A stretch of 64,000 nt of DNA, from the NCBI RefSeq assembly GCF_035978755.1, contig NZ_CP108414.1:8122001-8186000 (forward strand), written 5' to 3'. Below the pieces are notes generated by a model. It had not been told where the DNA came from and did no database searches. It saw nothing but the letters and a program-made list of their open reading frames with translations. This stretch comes from Streptomyces sp. NBC_01298 (GTDB lineage Bacteria > Actinomycetota > Actinomycetes > Streptomycetales > Streptomycetaceae). Positions 18,151 to 26,374 of the stretch are shown piece after piece. The position numbers and the translations under genes are program-made. Numbering within the stretch: position 1 is the first letter of the stretch; each line of letters opens with the position of its first letter.

Positions 18151-19896
18151 TCAGCCGCAGGTCACGCTGTCCCTCGGCGTGTAACGGGTCTTCATCGTCT
18201 CCCGCTTGACCTCCTGCCCGCCCTGCACGAACACCCGGTCGACGGTGACGTCGAAGCCCTCCAACGGGGACTGCGGTTCACACTTCGGGCCGGTGTCCGT
18301 GCGGGTGGCGGGCGGTTTGACGTTCGTCCGGGGGCCCTTGGCCGCGCGGATCTCGTCGTACTTCTTCGTTCCCAGGAAGGTGATGGTGATCGAGGTGTCG
18401 GTCGCCTCGGCCTGGATGTAGAGGGCCTTGCCCGAGTCGTTGGCGAAGCGCAGGTCCAGGCTGCCCCACGCCACGGTGGCCTCGCGGCCCTCCGGGTAGC
18501 GCTCGATGTAGAAGGAGTGCGCGCCGTACTCGACGGGCTTGACCCCGGAGAAGAACATCGCGTTGAAGACCGTGGTGGCCACCGCCGAGACGCCGCCGCC
18601 CGCGGCCTTCTCGTACTGGCCGTTGTTGATGATCAGGCCGTCGACGAAGCCGTTTTCCTTCGTGCGCTCGCCGACGCGGCGGTTGAAGCTCCACGTCTCG
18701 TCGGGCAGCACGAGCGAGCCGTTGATCAGCTCCGCGGCCCGTCCGATGTTCGTCGTGCGGTACGGGGCCTTCTCGAAGTCGACGGTGAAGGAGGACACCT
18801 CCTCCTTGATGCCCAGCTGCCCGACCGTGTTCCCGGTCAGCTTCGGCTTGACCTCCTCCGTGGCGACCTCACCCGTACGCTCCGCCGCGCCCGCCCGCGT
18901 CAGCAGCGGCAATACGGCGGCGGACAGGCCCTCCTCGGCGACCCGGCGTCCGGCCCGGCCCTCCTCGGCGACGGAGACCGCGCCCGCGGCGTCCGTACGC
19001 AGCTTCGCTTCGACGGGTCCCGGCGTGGCCTGTCGCAGCGGACCGGACAGCTCCGGGTCGGCGAGCAGTGCCTTGGCGTCGAGGGCGGGCGCGAGGCGGC
19101 CTTGGCCGTCGTCCTTGAGGGTGAGGTGCTTGGCGAGGACGGCCGGGCCGACGGGTATGCGCTTGCCCCGCACGGTCAGGGTGACCGGCGCGGACACCGC
19201 GGGTTCGGCGAACTCCTTCAGCGCACGCTCCGTCTCCTGCTGCCCGATACGGGGCTGCGTGCTCCGGACGGGGAGCACGACGGGCTCCCCGCCCGCAGGC
19301 CGGGTGTAGGAGGAGCGGAGCACGCCGAGGGATCCGTCGACGTCGAGGTCGCTGCCGGTGACCGGGGCGACCGCCTTGGCCTTGCCCTTCTGGAAGGAGA
19401 CCGAGCCCTCCCGGACTTCCTGCCGGGTCTTCGCGGCGATCCCGTCCAGGGCGGAGCGGGCCGCCTTCTCGTCGAGGCGGACCACGGGCTCCACCGCGGG
19501 ATCGCCGGAGGAGAACAGTCGGCCGATCACGCTGACGGGGTCGGAGCCCGAGCGGGCCGCCCGGTCGACGGTGGCGCCGGTGTCCAGGGAGAGGCCGAGC
19601 GTCGCAGGCTGCGCCCGCTCGGTCCTTTCCCCGATCCGCAGTTCGAGCGGGGACGCGGCGGACGGGCCGAGCGCACGGTTCAGGGTCTGCCGGGCCTCGG
19701 CTCGGCTCATCCCGCCTATGTCGACGCCGCGCACCTTCGTGCCGGGGGCCACCTCGTCGCCCGCCAGCAGCAGGCCCGCGGCGTACAGCCCACCGAAGCC
19801 GAGGACCGCGACGCCGCCGGCCACCCCCGCCACGCCCGGGACGGTCCACCGTTTTCCGGTGGCCGCGGGGGTGCCCGTACGGGGTGCGCGTCGCAT
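18151..19896 (-). CDS. VanW-family membrane-anchored cell-wall protein
   Basis: A 581-residue protein with one N-terminal transmembrane segment (about residues 20-42) and an extracellular body. Residues about 55-330 contain two PG_binding_4-like repeats (the first opens with VRGVDIGGMSRAEARQTL). The VanW domain follows at about 395-530: EVSSFTVDFEKAPYRTTNI, LPDETWSFNRRVGERT, GGGVSAVATTVFNAMFFSG and HSFYIERYPEGREATVAWG. VanW proteins occur in vancomycin-resistance clusters and widely elsewhere; their activity is unsettled, but a role at peptidoglycan is likely. The ATG at 19896 opens an Arg-rich cytosolic tail. Confidence 0.9.
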   Translation of the reverse strand: MRRAPRTGTPAATGKRWTVPGVAGVAGGVAVLGFGGLYAAGLLLAGDEVAPGTKVRGVDIGGMSRAEARQTLNRALGPSAASPLELRIGERTERAQPATLGLSLDTGATVDRAARSGSDPVSVIGRLFSSGDPAVEPVVRLDEKAARSALDGIAAKTRQEVREGSVSFQKGKAKAVAPVTGSDLDVDGSLGVLRSSYTRPAGGEPVVLPVRSTQPRIGQQETERALKEFAEPAVSAPVTLTVRGKRIPVGPAVLAKHLTLKDDGQGRLAPALDAKALLADPELSGPLRQATPGPVEAKLRTDAAGAVSVAEEGRAGRRVAEEGLSAAVLPLLTRAGAAERTGEVATEEVKPKLTGNTVGQLGIKEEVSSFTVDFEKAPYRTTNIGRAAELINGSLVLPDETWSFNRRVGERTKENGFVDGLIINNGQYEKAAGGGVSAVATTVFNAMFFSGVKPVEYGAHSFYIERYPEGREATVAWGSLDLRFANDSGKALYIQAEATDTSITITFLGTKKYDEIRAAKGPRTNVKPPATRTDTGPKCEPQSPLEGFDVTVDRVFVQGGQEVKRETMKTRYTPRDSVTCG

Positions 19897-20097
19897 GGGT
19901 GGGTCTCTCCTCGGTCCGGTGACGTGGTCGGACCGGCGGTTTTCATGCCGCCAGTCCGCCCCGGGAACGTAGCAAGATCCGTGTAACCAGGTAATAAGGA
20001 GGTATAGGGGTGGCAAAGGGGAATGTGTTGATCTCCGTAACCCGAGGGCCGTCCGCCCTGTTGCACAGCCCGTTGCCCCTACGGTGAACGGAGTCCG

Positions 20098-21135
20098 ATG
20101 ACGCAGCTGACCGACGAGGACGTGACGCAGGACACGGGGGCCACTCCGCCCGCGCGCCCCGGCACGTGGATGACCCCGGAGGAGTACGGGGCCTCCCGCG
20201 CCACCCTCTGGACCGGCGCCGTCGTCCTCGTCACCGATGCCGACGGACGCGTCCTCGTCCAGAGCGTCGACTACCGCCCCGACCGGCTGCTGCCCGGCGG
20301 CGCCGTGGACGCCGGTGAGGCACCGGCCGCCGCGGCCGCCCGGGAGATGTACGAGGAGCTCGGCGTCGAAGGCCGCTACCCGCGCGGCCTCGCCGTCGAC
20401 TGGATTCCGGCCGACGCGCCGGGCATGCCGCCCGGGATGCGGTTCCCCGGCGAGATCCTGCACGTCTTCGACGGCGGGACCTGGACCCGCGACCGCATCG
20501 ACTCCGTCCGTCTCCCCGCGCAGGAGATCACCGGCATCCACTTCGCCGAACCGGCAGACCTGCCCGCCCTGATGGACGCGGGCGACGCCCGCCGGACCCT
20601 GTCCGCCCTGCGCGCCCGGATCAACGGAGGCGGCGCCGCGCTGCTGGAGGACGGCCGCCCCACCGACCCCACCGCCCTGGACCGGCTCGGCGTCCTGCGC
20701 AGCCGCCGCGTCCCCCTGCACGGCACCTGGCACCCGGGCCCCGCACCGGCGCACCTGACGCCCCGGGACCCCGCCGGCTGGCTCTTCGCCCCCGACGGGC
20801 GCGTCCTGCTGCTCGTCGCCCGCGCCACCGGCGCCGCCCACCTCCCGCCCCCGGCGCCGGGCCGCACCGCGGGAGCGCTCCCGCTCGGGTACCGGTACGC
20901 CGACCAGGGCGCCCACCCGCGCACCGCGGCCCGGCTCACGGCGCTGCCCCCGGGCCCGGACCCGGCGTACGCCCGGCTGCTGGCCACCCCCGAACAGGTC
21001 CGCGAACTCAGCGACTGGGGCCCGGCCGGCCACGAGGAACTCGCCGCCGTCCACGCCGCCCGCGCCCACCTCTCCCTCCCGGCGCCGCCCCGCACCCCAC
21101 CCACGGAACTCCCCGCGGAGGGCTGCCACTGGTGA
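20098..21135 (+). CDS. NUDIX hydrolase, possibly two-domain
   Basis: A 345-residue protein with a perfect NUDIX box in the first half: G68-x5-E74-x7-REMYEELGV (residues 68-90). The box binds the metal that cleaves a nucleoside diphosphate linked to X. The second half (about 190-310) seems to be a degenerate relative (WLFAPDGRVLLLVARATGAAHLP, then a position where the box should be), which has lost the catalytic Glu residues. The substrate is unknown. It is divergent from the VanW gene, and a hairpin follows. Confidence 0.85.
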   Translation: MTQLTDEDVTQDTGATPPARPGTWMTPEEYGASRATLWTGAVVLVTDADGRVLVQSVDYRPDRLLPGGAVDAGEAPAAAAAREMYEELGVEGRYPRGLAVDWIPADAPGMPPGMRFPGEILHVFDGGTWTRDRIDSVRLPAQEITGIHFAEPADLPALMDAGDARRTLSALRARINGGGAALLEDGRPTDPTALDRLGVLRSRRVPLHGTWHPGPAPAHLTPRDPAGWLFAPDGRVLLLVARATGAAHLPPPAPGRTAGALPLGYRYADQGAHPRTAARLTALPPGPDPAYARLLATPEQVRELSDWGPAGHEELAAVHAARAHLSLPAPPRTPPTELPAEGCHW

Positions 21136-21136
21136 G

Positions 21137-21164
21137 CGCGGAGCGGCTCAATCCCCGCTCCGCG
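21137..21164 (+). terminator. hairpin after the NUDIX gene
   Basis: CGCGGAGCGG and CCGCTCCGCG form a perfect 10-base stem around an 8-base loop, starting 2 bases after the NUDIX stop. Confidence 0.6.
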
Positions 21165-21189
21165 GGCCCCGGTCCCGCAGCATGAGGGA

Positions 21190-21726
21190 ATGAGCGAGAC
21201 TGCGATCACCTACACCGTCTACGTCCAGGCCGATCCCGCCCGCGTGTGGCAGGCCCTGACCGAGCCCGCGTTCACCCGCCGCTACTGGGGGCTCGACTTC
21301 GAGACGGACTGGCGGGTGGGCTCGACGATGGACTGGGTGGAGCGCGGGGCACGGACGAGCGATCCGGAGCAGGTGGTGCTGGAGTGCGTACCGGAGCGGC
21401 TGCTCTCCTACACCTGGCACACCTTCACCCCGCAGTGGGCCGCCTCCGTGGGCATCGGCGAGGAGCTGCGCGCCGAACTGGCCCGCGAGCGGCGCACGAA
21501 GGTGACGTACGAGATCGAGCCGGTCGGTGACACCCTCTCCCGGCTCACCGTCCTCCACGAGGGCTTCGAACCGGGCGGCACCCTCATCGGCATGTGCGGC
21601 CGTGCCTGGCCGATGCTCGCGTCCAGCCTCAAGACCCTCCTGGAGACCGGCGCCCCGCTCCCGGAGCAGGGACACGCGAACGACCAGGGTTCCGGCGGCT
21701 ACGAGAGCCACGACTCCCGGGCCTGA
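21190..21726 (+). CDS. SRPBCC/AHSA1-type START-like domain protein
   Basis: A 178-residue protein of the activator-of-Hsp90-ATPase-like family. It opens with the strand ITYTVYVQADPARVWQALTEP, followed by YWGLDFETDWRVGSTMDWV and a helix ending WPMLASSLKTLLETG, the usual ligand-pocket helix. Such proteins bind hydrophobic ligands and are often encoded beside ArsR regulators; here there is none. About 15 residues after the pocket helix are variable tail. The stop codon lies inside the first unit of a tandem repeat. Confidence 0.85.
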   Translation: MSETAITYTVYVQADPARVWQALTEPAFTRRYWGLDFETDWRVGSTMDWVERGARTSDPEQVVLECVPERLLSYTWHTFTPQWAASVGIGEELRAELARERRTKVTYEIEPVGDTLSRLTVLHEGFEPGGTLIGMCGRAWPMLASSLKTLLETGAPLPEQGHANDQGSGGYESHDSRA

Positions 21727-21778
21727 GGGCACGCTCCCCGGGCCTGAGGGCACGCTCCCCGGGCCTGACACGCTCTCC
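21719..21778. repeat. 21-base tandem repeat spanning the SRPBCC stop codon
   Basis: GGGCCTGAGGGCACGCTCCCC is present twice exactly (21719-21739 and 21740-21760), then once shortened (21761-21778), with a further diverged trace to about 21800. The TGA of the gene is in the first unit, so the second unit supplies another in-frame TGA. Confidence 0.85.
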
Positions 21779-21847
21779 GGGTCTGAGCGCACGGTCCGTG
21801 CGCGCACGCTCCCCGGCCCGACCGGGACGCGGTCCCGCCGGATCCGG

Positions 21848-22837
21848 TCAGGTGCGCGAGGGGACGGTGCAGCGCGGCGGGCCGGCGGGGATCTCCGTGC
21901 TCTCGTCGTACGGGTCGACCACCGGCCACGGCCGGTCGGCGGTCTTCGCCTCCTTCGAGAAGTAGGGGTGGAAGAAGCCGTCGACCGTGCCGCAGTCGTG
22001 GTTGCCGAGCTGCCGGCGGTAGTCGGCCGCGATCAGCTTCCCGGCGGTGACCCCGGGGGACCCGGCCGGGGCGTAGAGCAGGACCAGTTGTCTGCGGACG
22101 ACGACCCGCGCCACTTCCTCCGTGTCGTAGGCCGGTCCCGGCTCCGAGAGCGGTGCCGCGCGCCGCAGGGCGTAGACGAAGGTGTAGTCGGCGCGGATCC
22201 GCAGCTGTCCGGGGACGCCGCCCGCCGCGAAGGACATCCGGCCGCGCACGCGGACGCCCTTGTCGGCCACGGTGAGCGCGGCGGGGTCGAAGCGCGTGAA
22301 CATCTCGGTGGGATCGCTGTCCGGGAGACCGGGGGAGCGCAGGTGCTCCGTCAGCAGGGCACGTACGGGCTGCCGCGGATCGAGCAGCTCCAGGGCCGCG
22401 GTGGGATGCCCGCCCCGCAGCACCCCGGGATCAAGGTTGGCCGCGACCACGAACTCCCGTGCCCGTCGCAGCCCTTCCCCGACCTGCCGCGCGGACAGGG
22501 AACCGACCGCCGCGGGAGCGGGCAGCGGGAGCTCCTTCGCACCGGTCTCCCAGCCGCGGGCCGGCGAGCCGCGCAGCGGTAGGTTGGTCGTCGCCGGCCA
22601 GGGGTCGGGCCACAGCTCCTCTTCGAGCGCGGTGGCGGCGTAGGGCTCGTCGGCGGGCCGCGGCCCGGTGCTGGTCACCAGCCACGTGACGAGGCCGGCC
22701 AGGGCGAGGGCGGCGACGCCTCCGACGGACGCGCGCCGCCGGCGCTGCCGGCGCCGGTCCGCGAGGAAGGCCTCCTCGCGGTTCGGGTCCCGCGCCTCCG
22801 CCCGCAGTCTCGTGATGTAGTCCACCGGATCCGACAT
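21848..22837 (-). CDS. membrane-anchored protein of unknown function
   Basis: A 329-residue protein with a cytosolic N-terminus rich in charge (DPNREEAFLADRRRQRRRR), one transmembrane helix at about residues 36-56 (SVGGVAALALAGLVTWLVTS) and an extracytoplasmic domain. That domain holds FAAGGVPGQLRIRADYTFVYALRR and a C-terminal DCGTVDGFFHPYF. The topology recalls anti-sigma or CU044_5270-like Streptomyces membrane proteins, but I cannot assign it. The ATG at 22837 was chosen because the charged helix begins there. A palindrome lies about 70 bases upstream. Confidence 0.75.
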   Translation of the reverse strand: MSDPVDYITRLRAEARDPNREEAFLADRRRQRRRRASVGGVAALALAGLVTWLVTSTGPRPADEPYAATALEEELWPDPWPATTNLPLRGSPARGWETGAKELPLPAPAAVGSLSARQVGEGLRRAREFVVAANLDPGVLRGGHPTAALELLDPRQPVRALLTEHLRSPGLPDSDPTEMFTRFDPAALTVADKGVRVRGRMSFAAGGVPGQLRIRADYTFVYALRRAAPLSEPGPAYDTEEVARVVVRRQLVLLYAPAGSPGVTAGKLIAADYRRQLGNHDCGTVDGFFHPYFSKEAKTADRPWPVVDPYDESTEIPAGPPRCTVPSRT

Positions 22838-22893
22838 GTTCGGCCCCCGCCCTCGGTTTTGGTTCGGGCCATCCCATCGGCCGCCGCGCACCT

Positions 22894-22917
22894 GGCACAA
22901 GACGTGCCGTGATCACG
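22894..22917. promoter_or_regulatory. hairpin and palindrome upstream of the membrane protein gene
   Basis: GGCAC-aagac-GTGCC (22894-22908) is followed, sharing one base, by the perfect palindrome CGTGATCACG (22908-22917). The position, 57-80 bases before a start, suits an operator. Confidence 0.35.
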
Positions 22918-23043
22918 TAATGCTCCTGTGACCTGCACGGATGCGGCCTCGGCGGGTGCCGGACCAGCCCGGCGGCACGTCGTCCGGCGACTTGATGCCA
23001 CCCTGACAACCTGTCGTTCACCGGTGTCGTGTGGAATGGCCGC

Positions 23044-23595
23044 ATGGGGAGAAGCGAGCACCAGATACGCCACGGCGGCCCGGAGCGCCGGCCCGCCGGG
23101 ATCGACGGGACGACGGGCGCGGTGGGGGTGGCGGTGAACACGCCGCCCGAGCACTGGCGCTACGCCCGGCACCTGGAGTCCCTGGCAGCCGTCTCCGGTC
23201 AGCCCGCGGAAGCCGAGGCCGTGGCCGCCGTCCTGTGCGACCCGGACCTGGTGATGGCCGAGAGCGCCGTGGTCACGCACCTCGACCGGCGGGCGGCCGG
23301 GCTGCTGGCCGACGAGGCCTTCCCCGCCTGGGCGCAGGCCGTGGGAGCCGCCATCGGCGGCCGCACCTTCGCGGCCCGCAGGCTGCGCGAGTGGACCCTG
23401 CTGAAGGCCGTCACCCGCGGCGAGCCCTGGTCCGCGGCGGAGCTCCTCGCCGCCTCCGACTGGTGTCAGGGCACGGCGGCCCGGTCCCTGCACGCGGACG
23501 AGGCGCTGCGGCTGCTCGCGGAGGGCGCCCGGACCCGCCGGGTCCGCAACGCGGCGGCGCAGCGACTGCTGCGGCGGGCCGCGGTCGGCGCGTGA
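23044..23595 (+). CDS. hypothetical helical protein
   Basis: A frame of 183 residues from ATG 23044. The convincing part begins at a GTG at 23134 (reading NTPPEHWRYARHLESLAAVSG) and continues through helices such as VVTHLDRRAAGLLADEAFPAW and FAARRLREWTLLKAVTRGEPW. The first 30 residues from 23044 are low-complexity and may not be translated; the start at 23134 would give 153 residues. I do not recognise the family; the repeated short helices suggest a HEAT-like or helical-bundle fold. Confidence 0.6.
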   Translation: MGRSEHQIRHGGPERRPAGIDGTTGAVGVAVNTPPEHWRYARHLESLAAVSGQPAEAEAVAAVLCDPDLVMAESAVVTHLDRRAAGLLADEAFPAWAQAVGAAIGGRTFAARRLREWTLLKAVTRGEPWSAAELLAASDWCQGTAARSLHADEALRLLAEGARTRRVRNAAAQRLLRRAAVGA

Positions 23596-23596
23596 C

Positions 23597-23708
23597 TGAG
23601 GTTCGTGACCTGAGGTTCGTGACCTGAGGCGCGTGACCTGAGGCGCGTGACCTGAGGTTCGTTACGTGCCGTTGGTGACGCGCCGTTCGTGACGTGCCGC
23701 TCGTGATC
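23597..23708. repeat. eight-copy 14-base tandem array just after a stop codon
   Basis: Eight contiguous 14-base units run from 23597 to 23708. They grade from TGAGGTTCGTGACC (units 1-2) through TGAGGCGCGTGACC (3-4) to TGCCGTTCGTGACG-like forms (6-8). The array begins one base after the TGA of the upstream gene and ends before the helicase terminator. Confidence 0.85.
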
Positions 23709-23730
23709 CGATCGGAGTCCCGGGAACGCA

Positions 23731-23769
23731 CGGGAGGGCCGAAACCGCACCGCGGTCCCGGCCCTCCCG
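23731..23769. terminator. hairpin after the DEAD-box helicase gene
   Basis: CGGGAGGGCC (23731-23740) pairs perfectly with GGCCCTCCCG (23760-23769). It lies 25 bases beyond the helicase stop on the reverse strand and may also end the transcript coming from the left. Confidence 0.6.
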
Positions 23770-23793
23770 TTCTCTGCGGCCCGCTGCTCGGCG

Positions 23794-25296
23794 CTACTTC
23801 GTGCCGCGCCGCACCCGCGCCGCCGCGCGGGCCTCGGCGGCCTGCCGGGCCTCGATGGTCTTGCGCGACTCCTTGCCCTTGCCGGGTCGCCCGGGCCGGG
23901 TGCCGATGCCGCGGAAGCCGAGGTCCGAGCCCGAAGGCCGGCCCTTGGCGTCGGTGGCCGCGGCGCCGGCCAGTGGCACGCCGGAGGGGGCCTTCGCGCC
24001 GGTGATGCGGCTCAGCGCGGCCTCGCCGGAGCGCACCTGGGTGATGGTCGGCCGGATCTTGGCGTCGGCCATCAGCCGGACGATGTCCCGCCGCTGGTTC
24101 GGGGTGACCAGGGTGACGACCTTGCCGGACTCGCCGGCGCGCGCGGTGCGCCCGCCCCGGTGCAGGTAGTCCTTGCTGTCGGCCGGCGGGTCCACGTTGA
24201 CCACGAGGTCGAGGTCCTCGATGTGGATGCCGCGGGCGGCGACGTTGGTCGCGACCAGGACGTTCAGCAGGCCGTCCTTGAACTGCCCCAGGGTCCGGGT
24301 GCGCTGGGGCTGCGACTTGCCGCTGTGCAGCCCCTCGGCGCGTACGCCCATGGCCCGCAGGTGCTTCACGAACTGGTCGACCCCGTGCTTGGTGTCCAGG
24401 AACATCAGCACCCGGCCCTCGCGCGCCGCGATCTCGGTCGCCGCCGAGATCTTGTCGGCGGCGTGGATGTGCAGCACGTGGTGGTCCATCGTGGACACCG
24501 AAGCGGACTGCGGGTCCACGGAGTGCCCGACCGGGTCCTTCAGGTACCGCTGGACCAGCTGGTCGACGTTGCGGTCCAGGGTCGCGGAGAACAGCATCCG
24601 CTGGCCCGCGTGGTGGCACTGGTCGAGGATCTCGGTGACCTGCGGCATGAAGCCCATGTCGCACATCTGGTCGGCCTCGTCGAGGACGACGATCTTCACG
24701 CGTTCCAGGTGCACGTCGCGCCGGCCGATGAGGTCGCTGAGCCGCCCCGGGGTGGCCACCACGATCTCGGCGCCGGTGCGCAGGGCGCCCGTCTGCTTGC
24801 CGATCGACAGGCCGCCGACGACCGTGGCCACGCGCAGCTTCAGGGCCTGCGCGTACGGGGCCAGGGCCTCGGTCACCTGCTGCGCCAGCTCGCGGGTCGG
24901 TACGAGGACCAGTGCGAGCGGCCGCTTGGGATCGGCCTGCTGCCCCGCCGTCCGGGCGAGCATGGCCAGGCCGAAGGCCAGCGTCTTGCCGGAGCCGGTC
25001 CGCCCGCGGCCGAGGATGTCGCGGCCCGCCAGGGAGTTGGGGAGGGTCGCCGCCTGGATGGGGAACGGCTCCGCGACCCCCTGGTCGGCCATCGTCGTCA
25101 CCAGCTCAGGGGGCAGGCCGAGCTCCGAGAAGGACTCCACCGGCGGCAGCGCCGGCGTGGTCGTCCGGGGCATTGAGTACTCGCCCTGGGGGCCGAGGGT
25201 CCGCGGGGTCTTCCCGCCGCCCTTCGCACCGCCCTTCGGGCCTGCCTTCGCTCCGGGCTTGATGCCGAAGCGCCCATGAGGTGACGGGTTCTTCAT
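23794..25296 (-). CDS. DEAD-box ATP-dependent RNA helicase
   Basis: A 500-residue helicase. It has a basic Gly/Lys N-terminus (about residues 1-40), the Q motif PFPIQAATL, Walker A GRTGSGKT, the DEAD box VVLDEADQM, the SATLDRN motif, and motif VI HRGGRTARAG. The C-terminus is basic and unstructured. DEAD-box proteins unwind short RNA duplexes during ribosome assembly or RNA decay, often at low temperature. The ATG at 25296 was chosen because the basic tail begins there. The 109 bases upstream are AT-richer and hold its promoter. Confidence 0.93.
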   Translation of the reverse strand: MKNPSPHGRFGIKPGAKAGPKGGAKGGGKTPRTLGPQGEYSMPRTTTPALPPVESFSELGLPPELVTTMADQGVAEPFPIQAATLPNSLAGRDILGRGRTGSGKTLAFGLAMLARTAGQQADPKRPLALVLVPTRELAQQVTEALAPYAQALKLRVATVVGGLSIGKQTGALRTGAEIVVATPGRLSDLIGRRDVHLERVKIVVLDEADQMCDMGFMPQVTEILDQCHHAGQRMLFSATLDRNVDQLVQRYLKDPVGHSVDPQSASVSTMDHHVLHIHAADKISAATEIAAREGRVLMFLDTKHGVDQFVKHLRAMGVRAEGLHSGKSQPQRTRTLGQFKDGLLNVLVATNVAARGIHIEDLDLVVNVDPPADSKDYLHRGGRTARAGESGKVVTLVTPNQRRDIVRLMADAKIRPTITQVRSGEAALSRITGAKAPSGVPLAGAAATDAKGRPSGSDLGFRGIGTRPGRPGKGKESRKTIEARQAAEARAAARVRRGTK

Positions 25297-25405
25297 GCAG
25301 AACCTTCCGTGAGACGCGTGTCGAAAATGGTGGGGCGAAATGTTTGGTCAAGATGATCGGGAGTGCGACCCGAACGTCGCCAAAAGGCAAATTTTACCAT
25401 CGGGC

Positions 25406-25900
25406 CTACGGGGCCACCGGCCCGAGTTCCCCGGCCCGTACCCGGTCCAGATGGGCCGTGACCTCGGCCGTCGCGCGCCCGAACCAGTCGGCGATGACGG
25501 CGACCTCGTCGGGGGTGTACTCGGCGAACACCGCACCGAGCCGGGCGTAGAAGGGCTCGTAGACGGCGAAGATCCGCGCGGCGGCCGCGGGCTCCGCGAC
25601 CACCCGTACGCGGCGCCGGTCGGCCGGATCGGGCTGCCGGCTCGCGTACCCGGCGCGCTCCAGGCGGTTGAGCACCCCGGTCACCGCGCCGGTGGTGAGG
25701 CTGGTCAGCTCGGCGAGGTCGCCCGCGCCGAGCGGGTCCTCCCCGGCGCCCAGGATGTGGCCGAGGCAGGTCAGGTCGGTGACGTTCAGCCCCAGGAGCT
25801 GCGCCACCTCCTGCTGGCCGACGATGCCGAGGGCGACGTACCGGTCCATGCGCGTGAGCGCGTCCTGGACCGTGGCCGCGGGGCGGGGCTTGCCCTGCAC
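25406..25900 (-). CDS. MarR-family transcriptional regulator
   Basis: A 164-residue winged-helix regulator: DLTCLGHILGAGEDPLGAGDL, then the recognition region TSLTTGAVTGVLNRLERAGY, then the wing RQPDPADRRRVRV. I chose the GTG at 25900 over an ATG at 25918, because AAGGAG sits 7 bases before that GTG but after the ATG. The ATG would also lie inside a MarR-type operator. Members respond to phenolic or oxidative signals; autoregulation is likely. The divergent membrane protein gene at 26003 may share control. Confidence 0.85.
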   Translation of the reverse strand: MQGKPRPAATVQDALTRMDRYVALGIVGQQEVAQLLGLNVTDLTCLGHILGAGEDPLGAGDLAELTSLTTGAVTGVLNRLERAGYASRQPDPADRRRVRVVAEPAAAARIFAVYEPFYARLGAVFAEYTPDEVAVIADWFGRATAEVTAHLDRVRAGELGPVAP

Positions 25901-25910
25901 GCGGTTACTC

Positions 25911-25931
25911 CTTAGCATCTAAGTTACTTAG
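25911..25931. promoter_or_regulatory. MarR operator: two interlocking inverted repeats
   Basis: CTTAG-cat-CTAAG and CTAAG-tta-CTTAG share the central CTAAG. The pair lies just upstream of the ribosome site of the MarR gene, in AT-rich DNA, and is the shape expected of an autoregulatory MarR site. Confidence 0.65.
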
Positions 25932-26002
25932 CTCGTGAGGTAAATGGCTTTCTCGGTAAGAGAACGCACTTCGAGCCTACTGACCCGACGAACCAGGGGA
26001 GA

Positions 26003-26374
26003 ATGATGAGTGCTCACGGCCACGTAGACCTCGGCCACACGGTGGCCGGTTGGACCGGCACCGCGATCGCGCTGGTGGGAAGCGCGGCGGCGGGCGCGGC
26101 CCTGTGTGCCTCCTGGACCCCCGGCGTCTGGATCGGCCTCGCGATCGTGGCCGTGGCGGGGCTCGTCACCTGGCTGTTGCACCTCGCCGGCTGGGGCAAG
26201 CCGAGCGGGCCCCGCCCGGAGAGCCAGTGGGACTGGCGGGTCCGCGACACCGCCGCCCGCGCAGGTCACGCGGACTGCCTGGGCTGCCGCGTCAGCGGGC
26301 CCCGGCGAGCGCTCGCAGCAGCCCCTCGGCCTCGATCCGCCGCGTCGTTGCCCGCTGCGGATAGCACCGCATGA
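26003..26374 (+). CDS. HGxxPAAW-type small membrane protein
   Basis: A 123-residue protein with two transmembrane helices (about residues 19-38 and 43-64) after an N-terminal HGHVDLGHTVAGW motif. This corresponds to the HG-x2-PAAW signature of a Streptomyces membrane family of unknown role. The loop GWGKPSGPRPESQWDWRVRD and DCLGCRVSG are also typical. GGGAGA precedes the ATG; a second ATG follows directly. The 3' end overlaps the convergent dioxygenase gene by 83 bases; the basic Ala-rich tail is normal for the family. Confidence 0.8.
   Translation: MMSAHGHVDLGHTVAGWTGTAIALVGSAAAGAALCASWTPGVWIGLAIVAVAGLVTWLLHLAGWGKPSGPRPESQWDWRVRDTAARAGHADCLGCRVSGPRRALAAAPRPRSAASLPAADSTA

Noticed and set aside
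24160..25279. Long forward frames opposite the DEAD-box helicase gene
   Set aside because: They are antisense shadows produced by high GC; the reverse frame holds every helicase motif.
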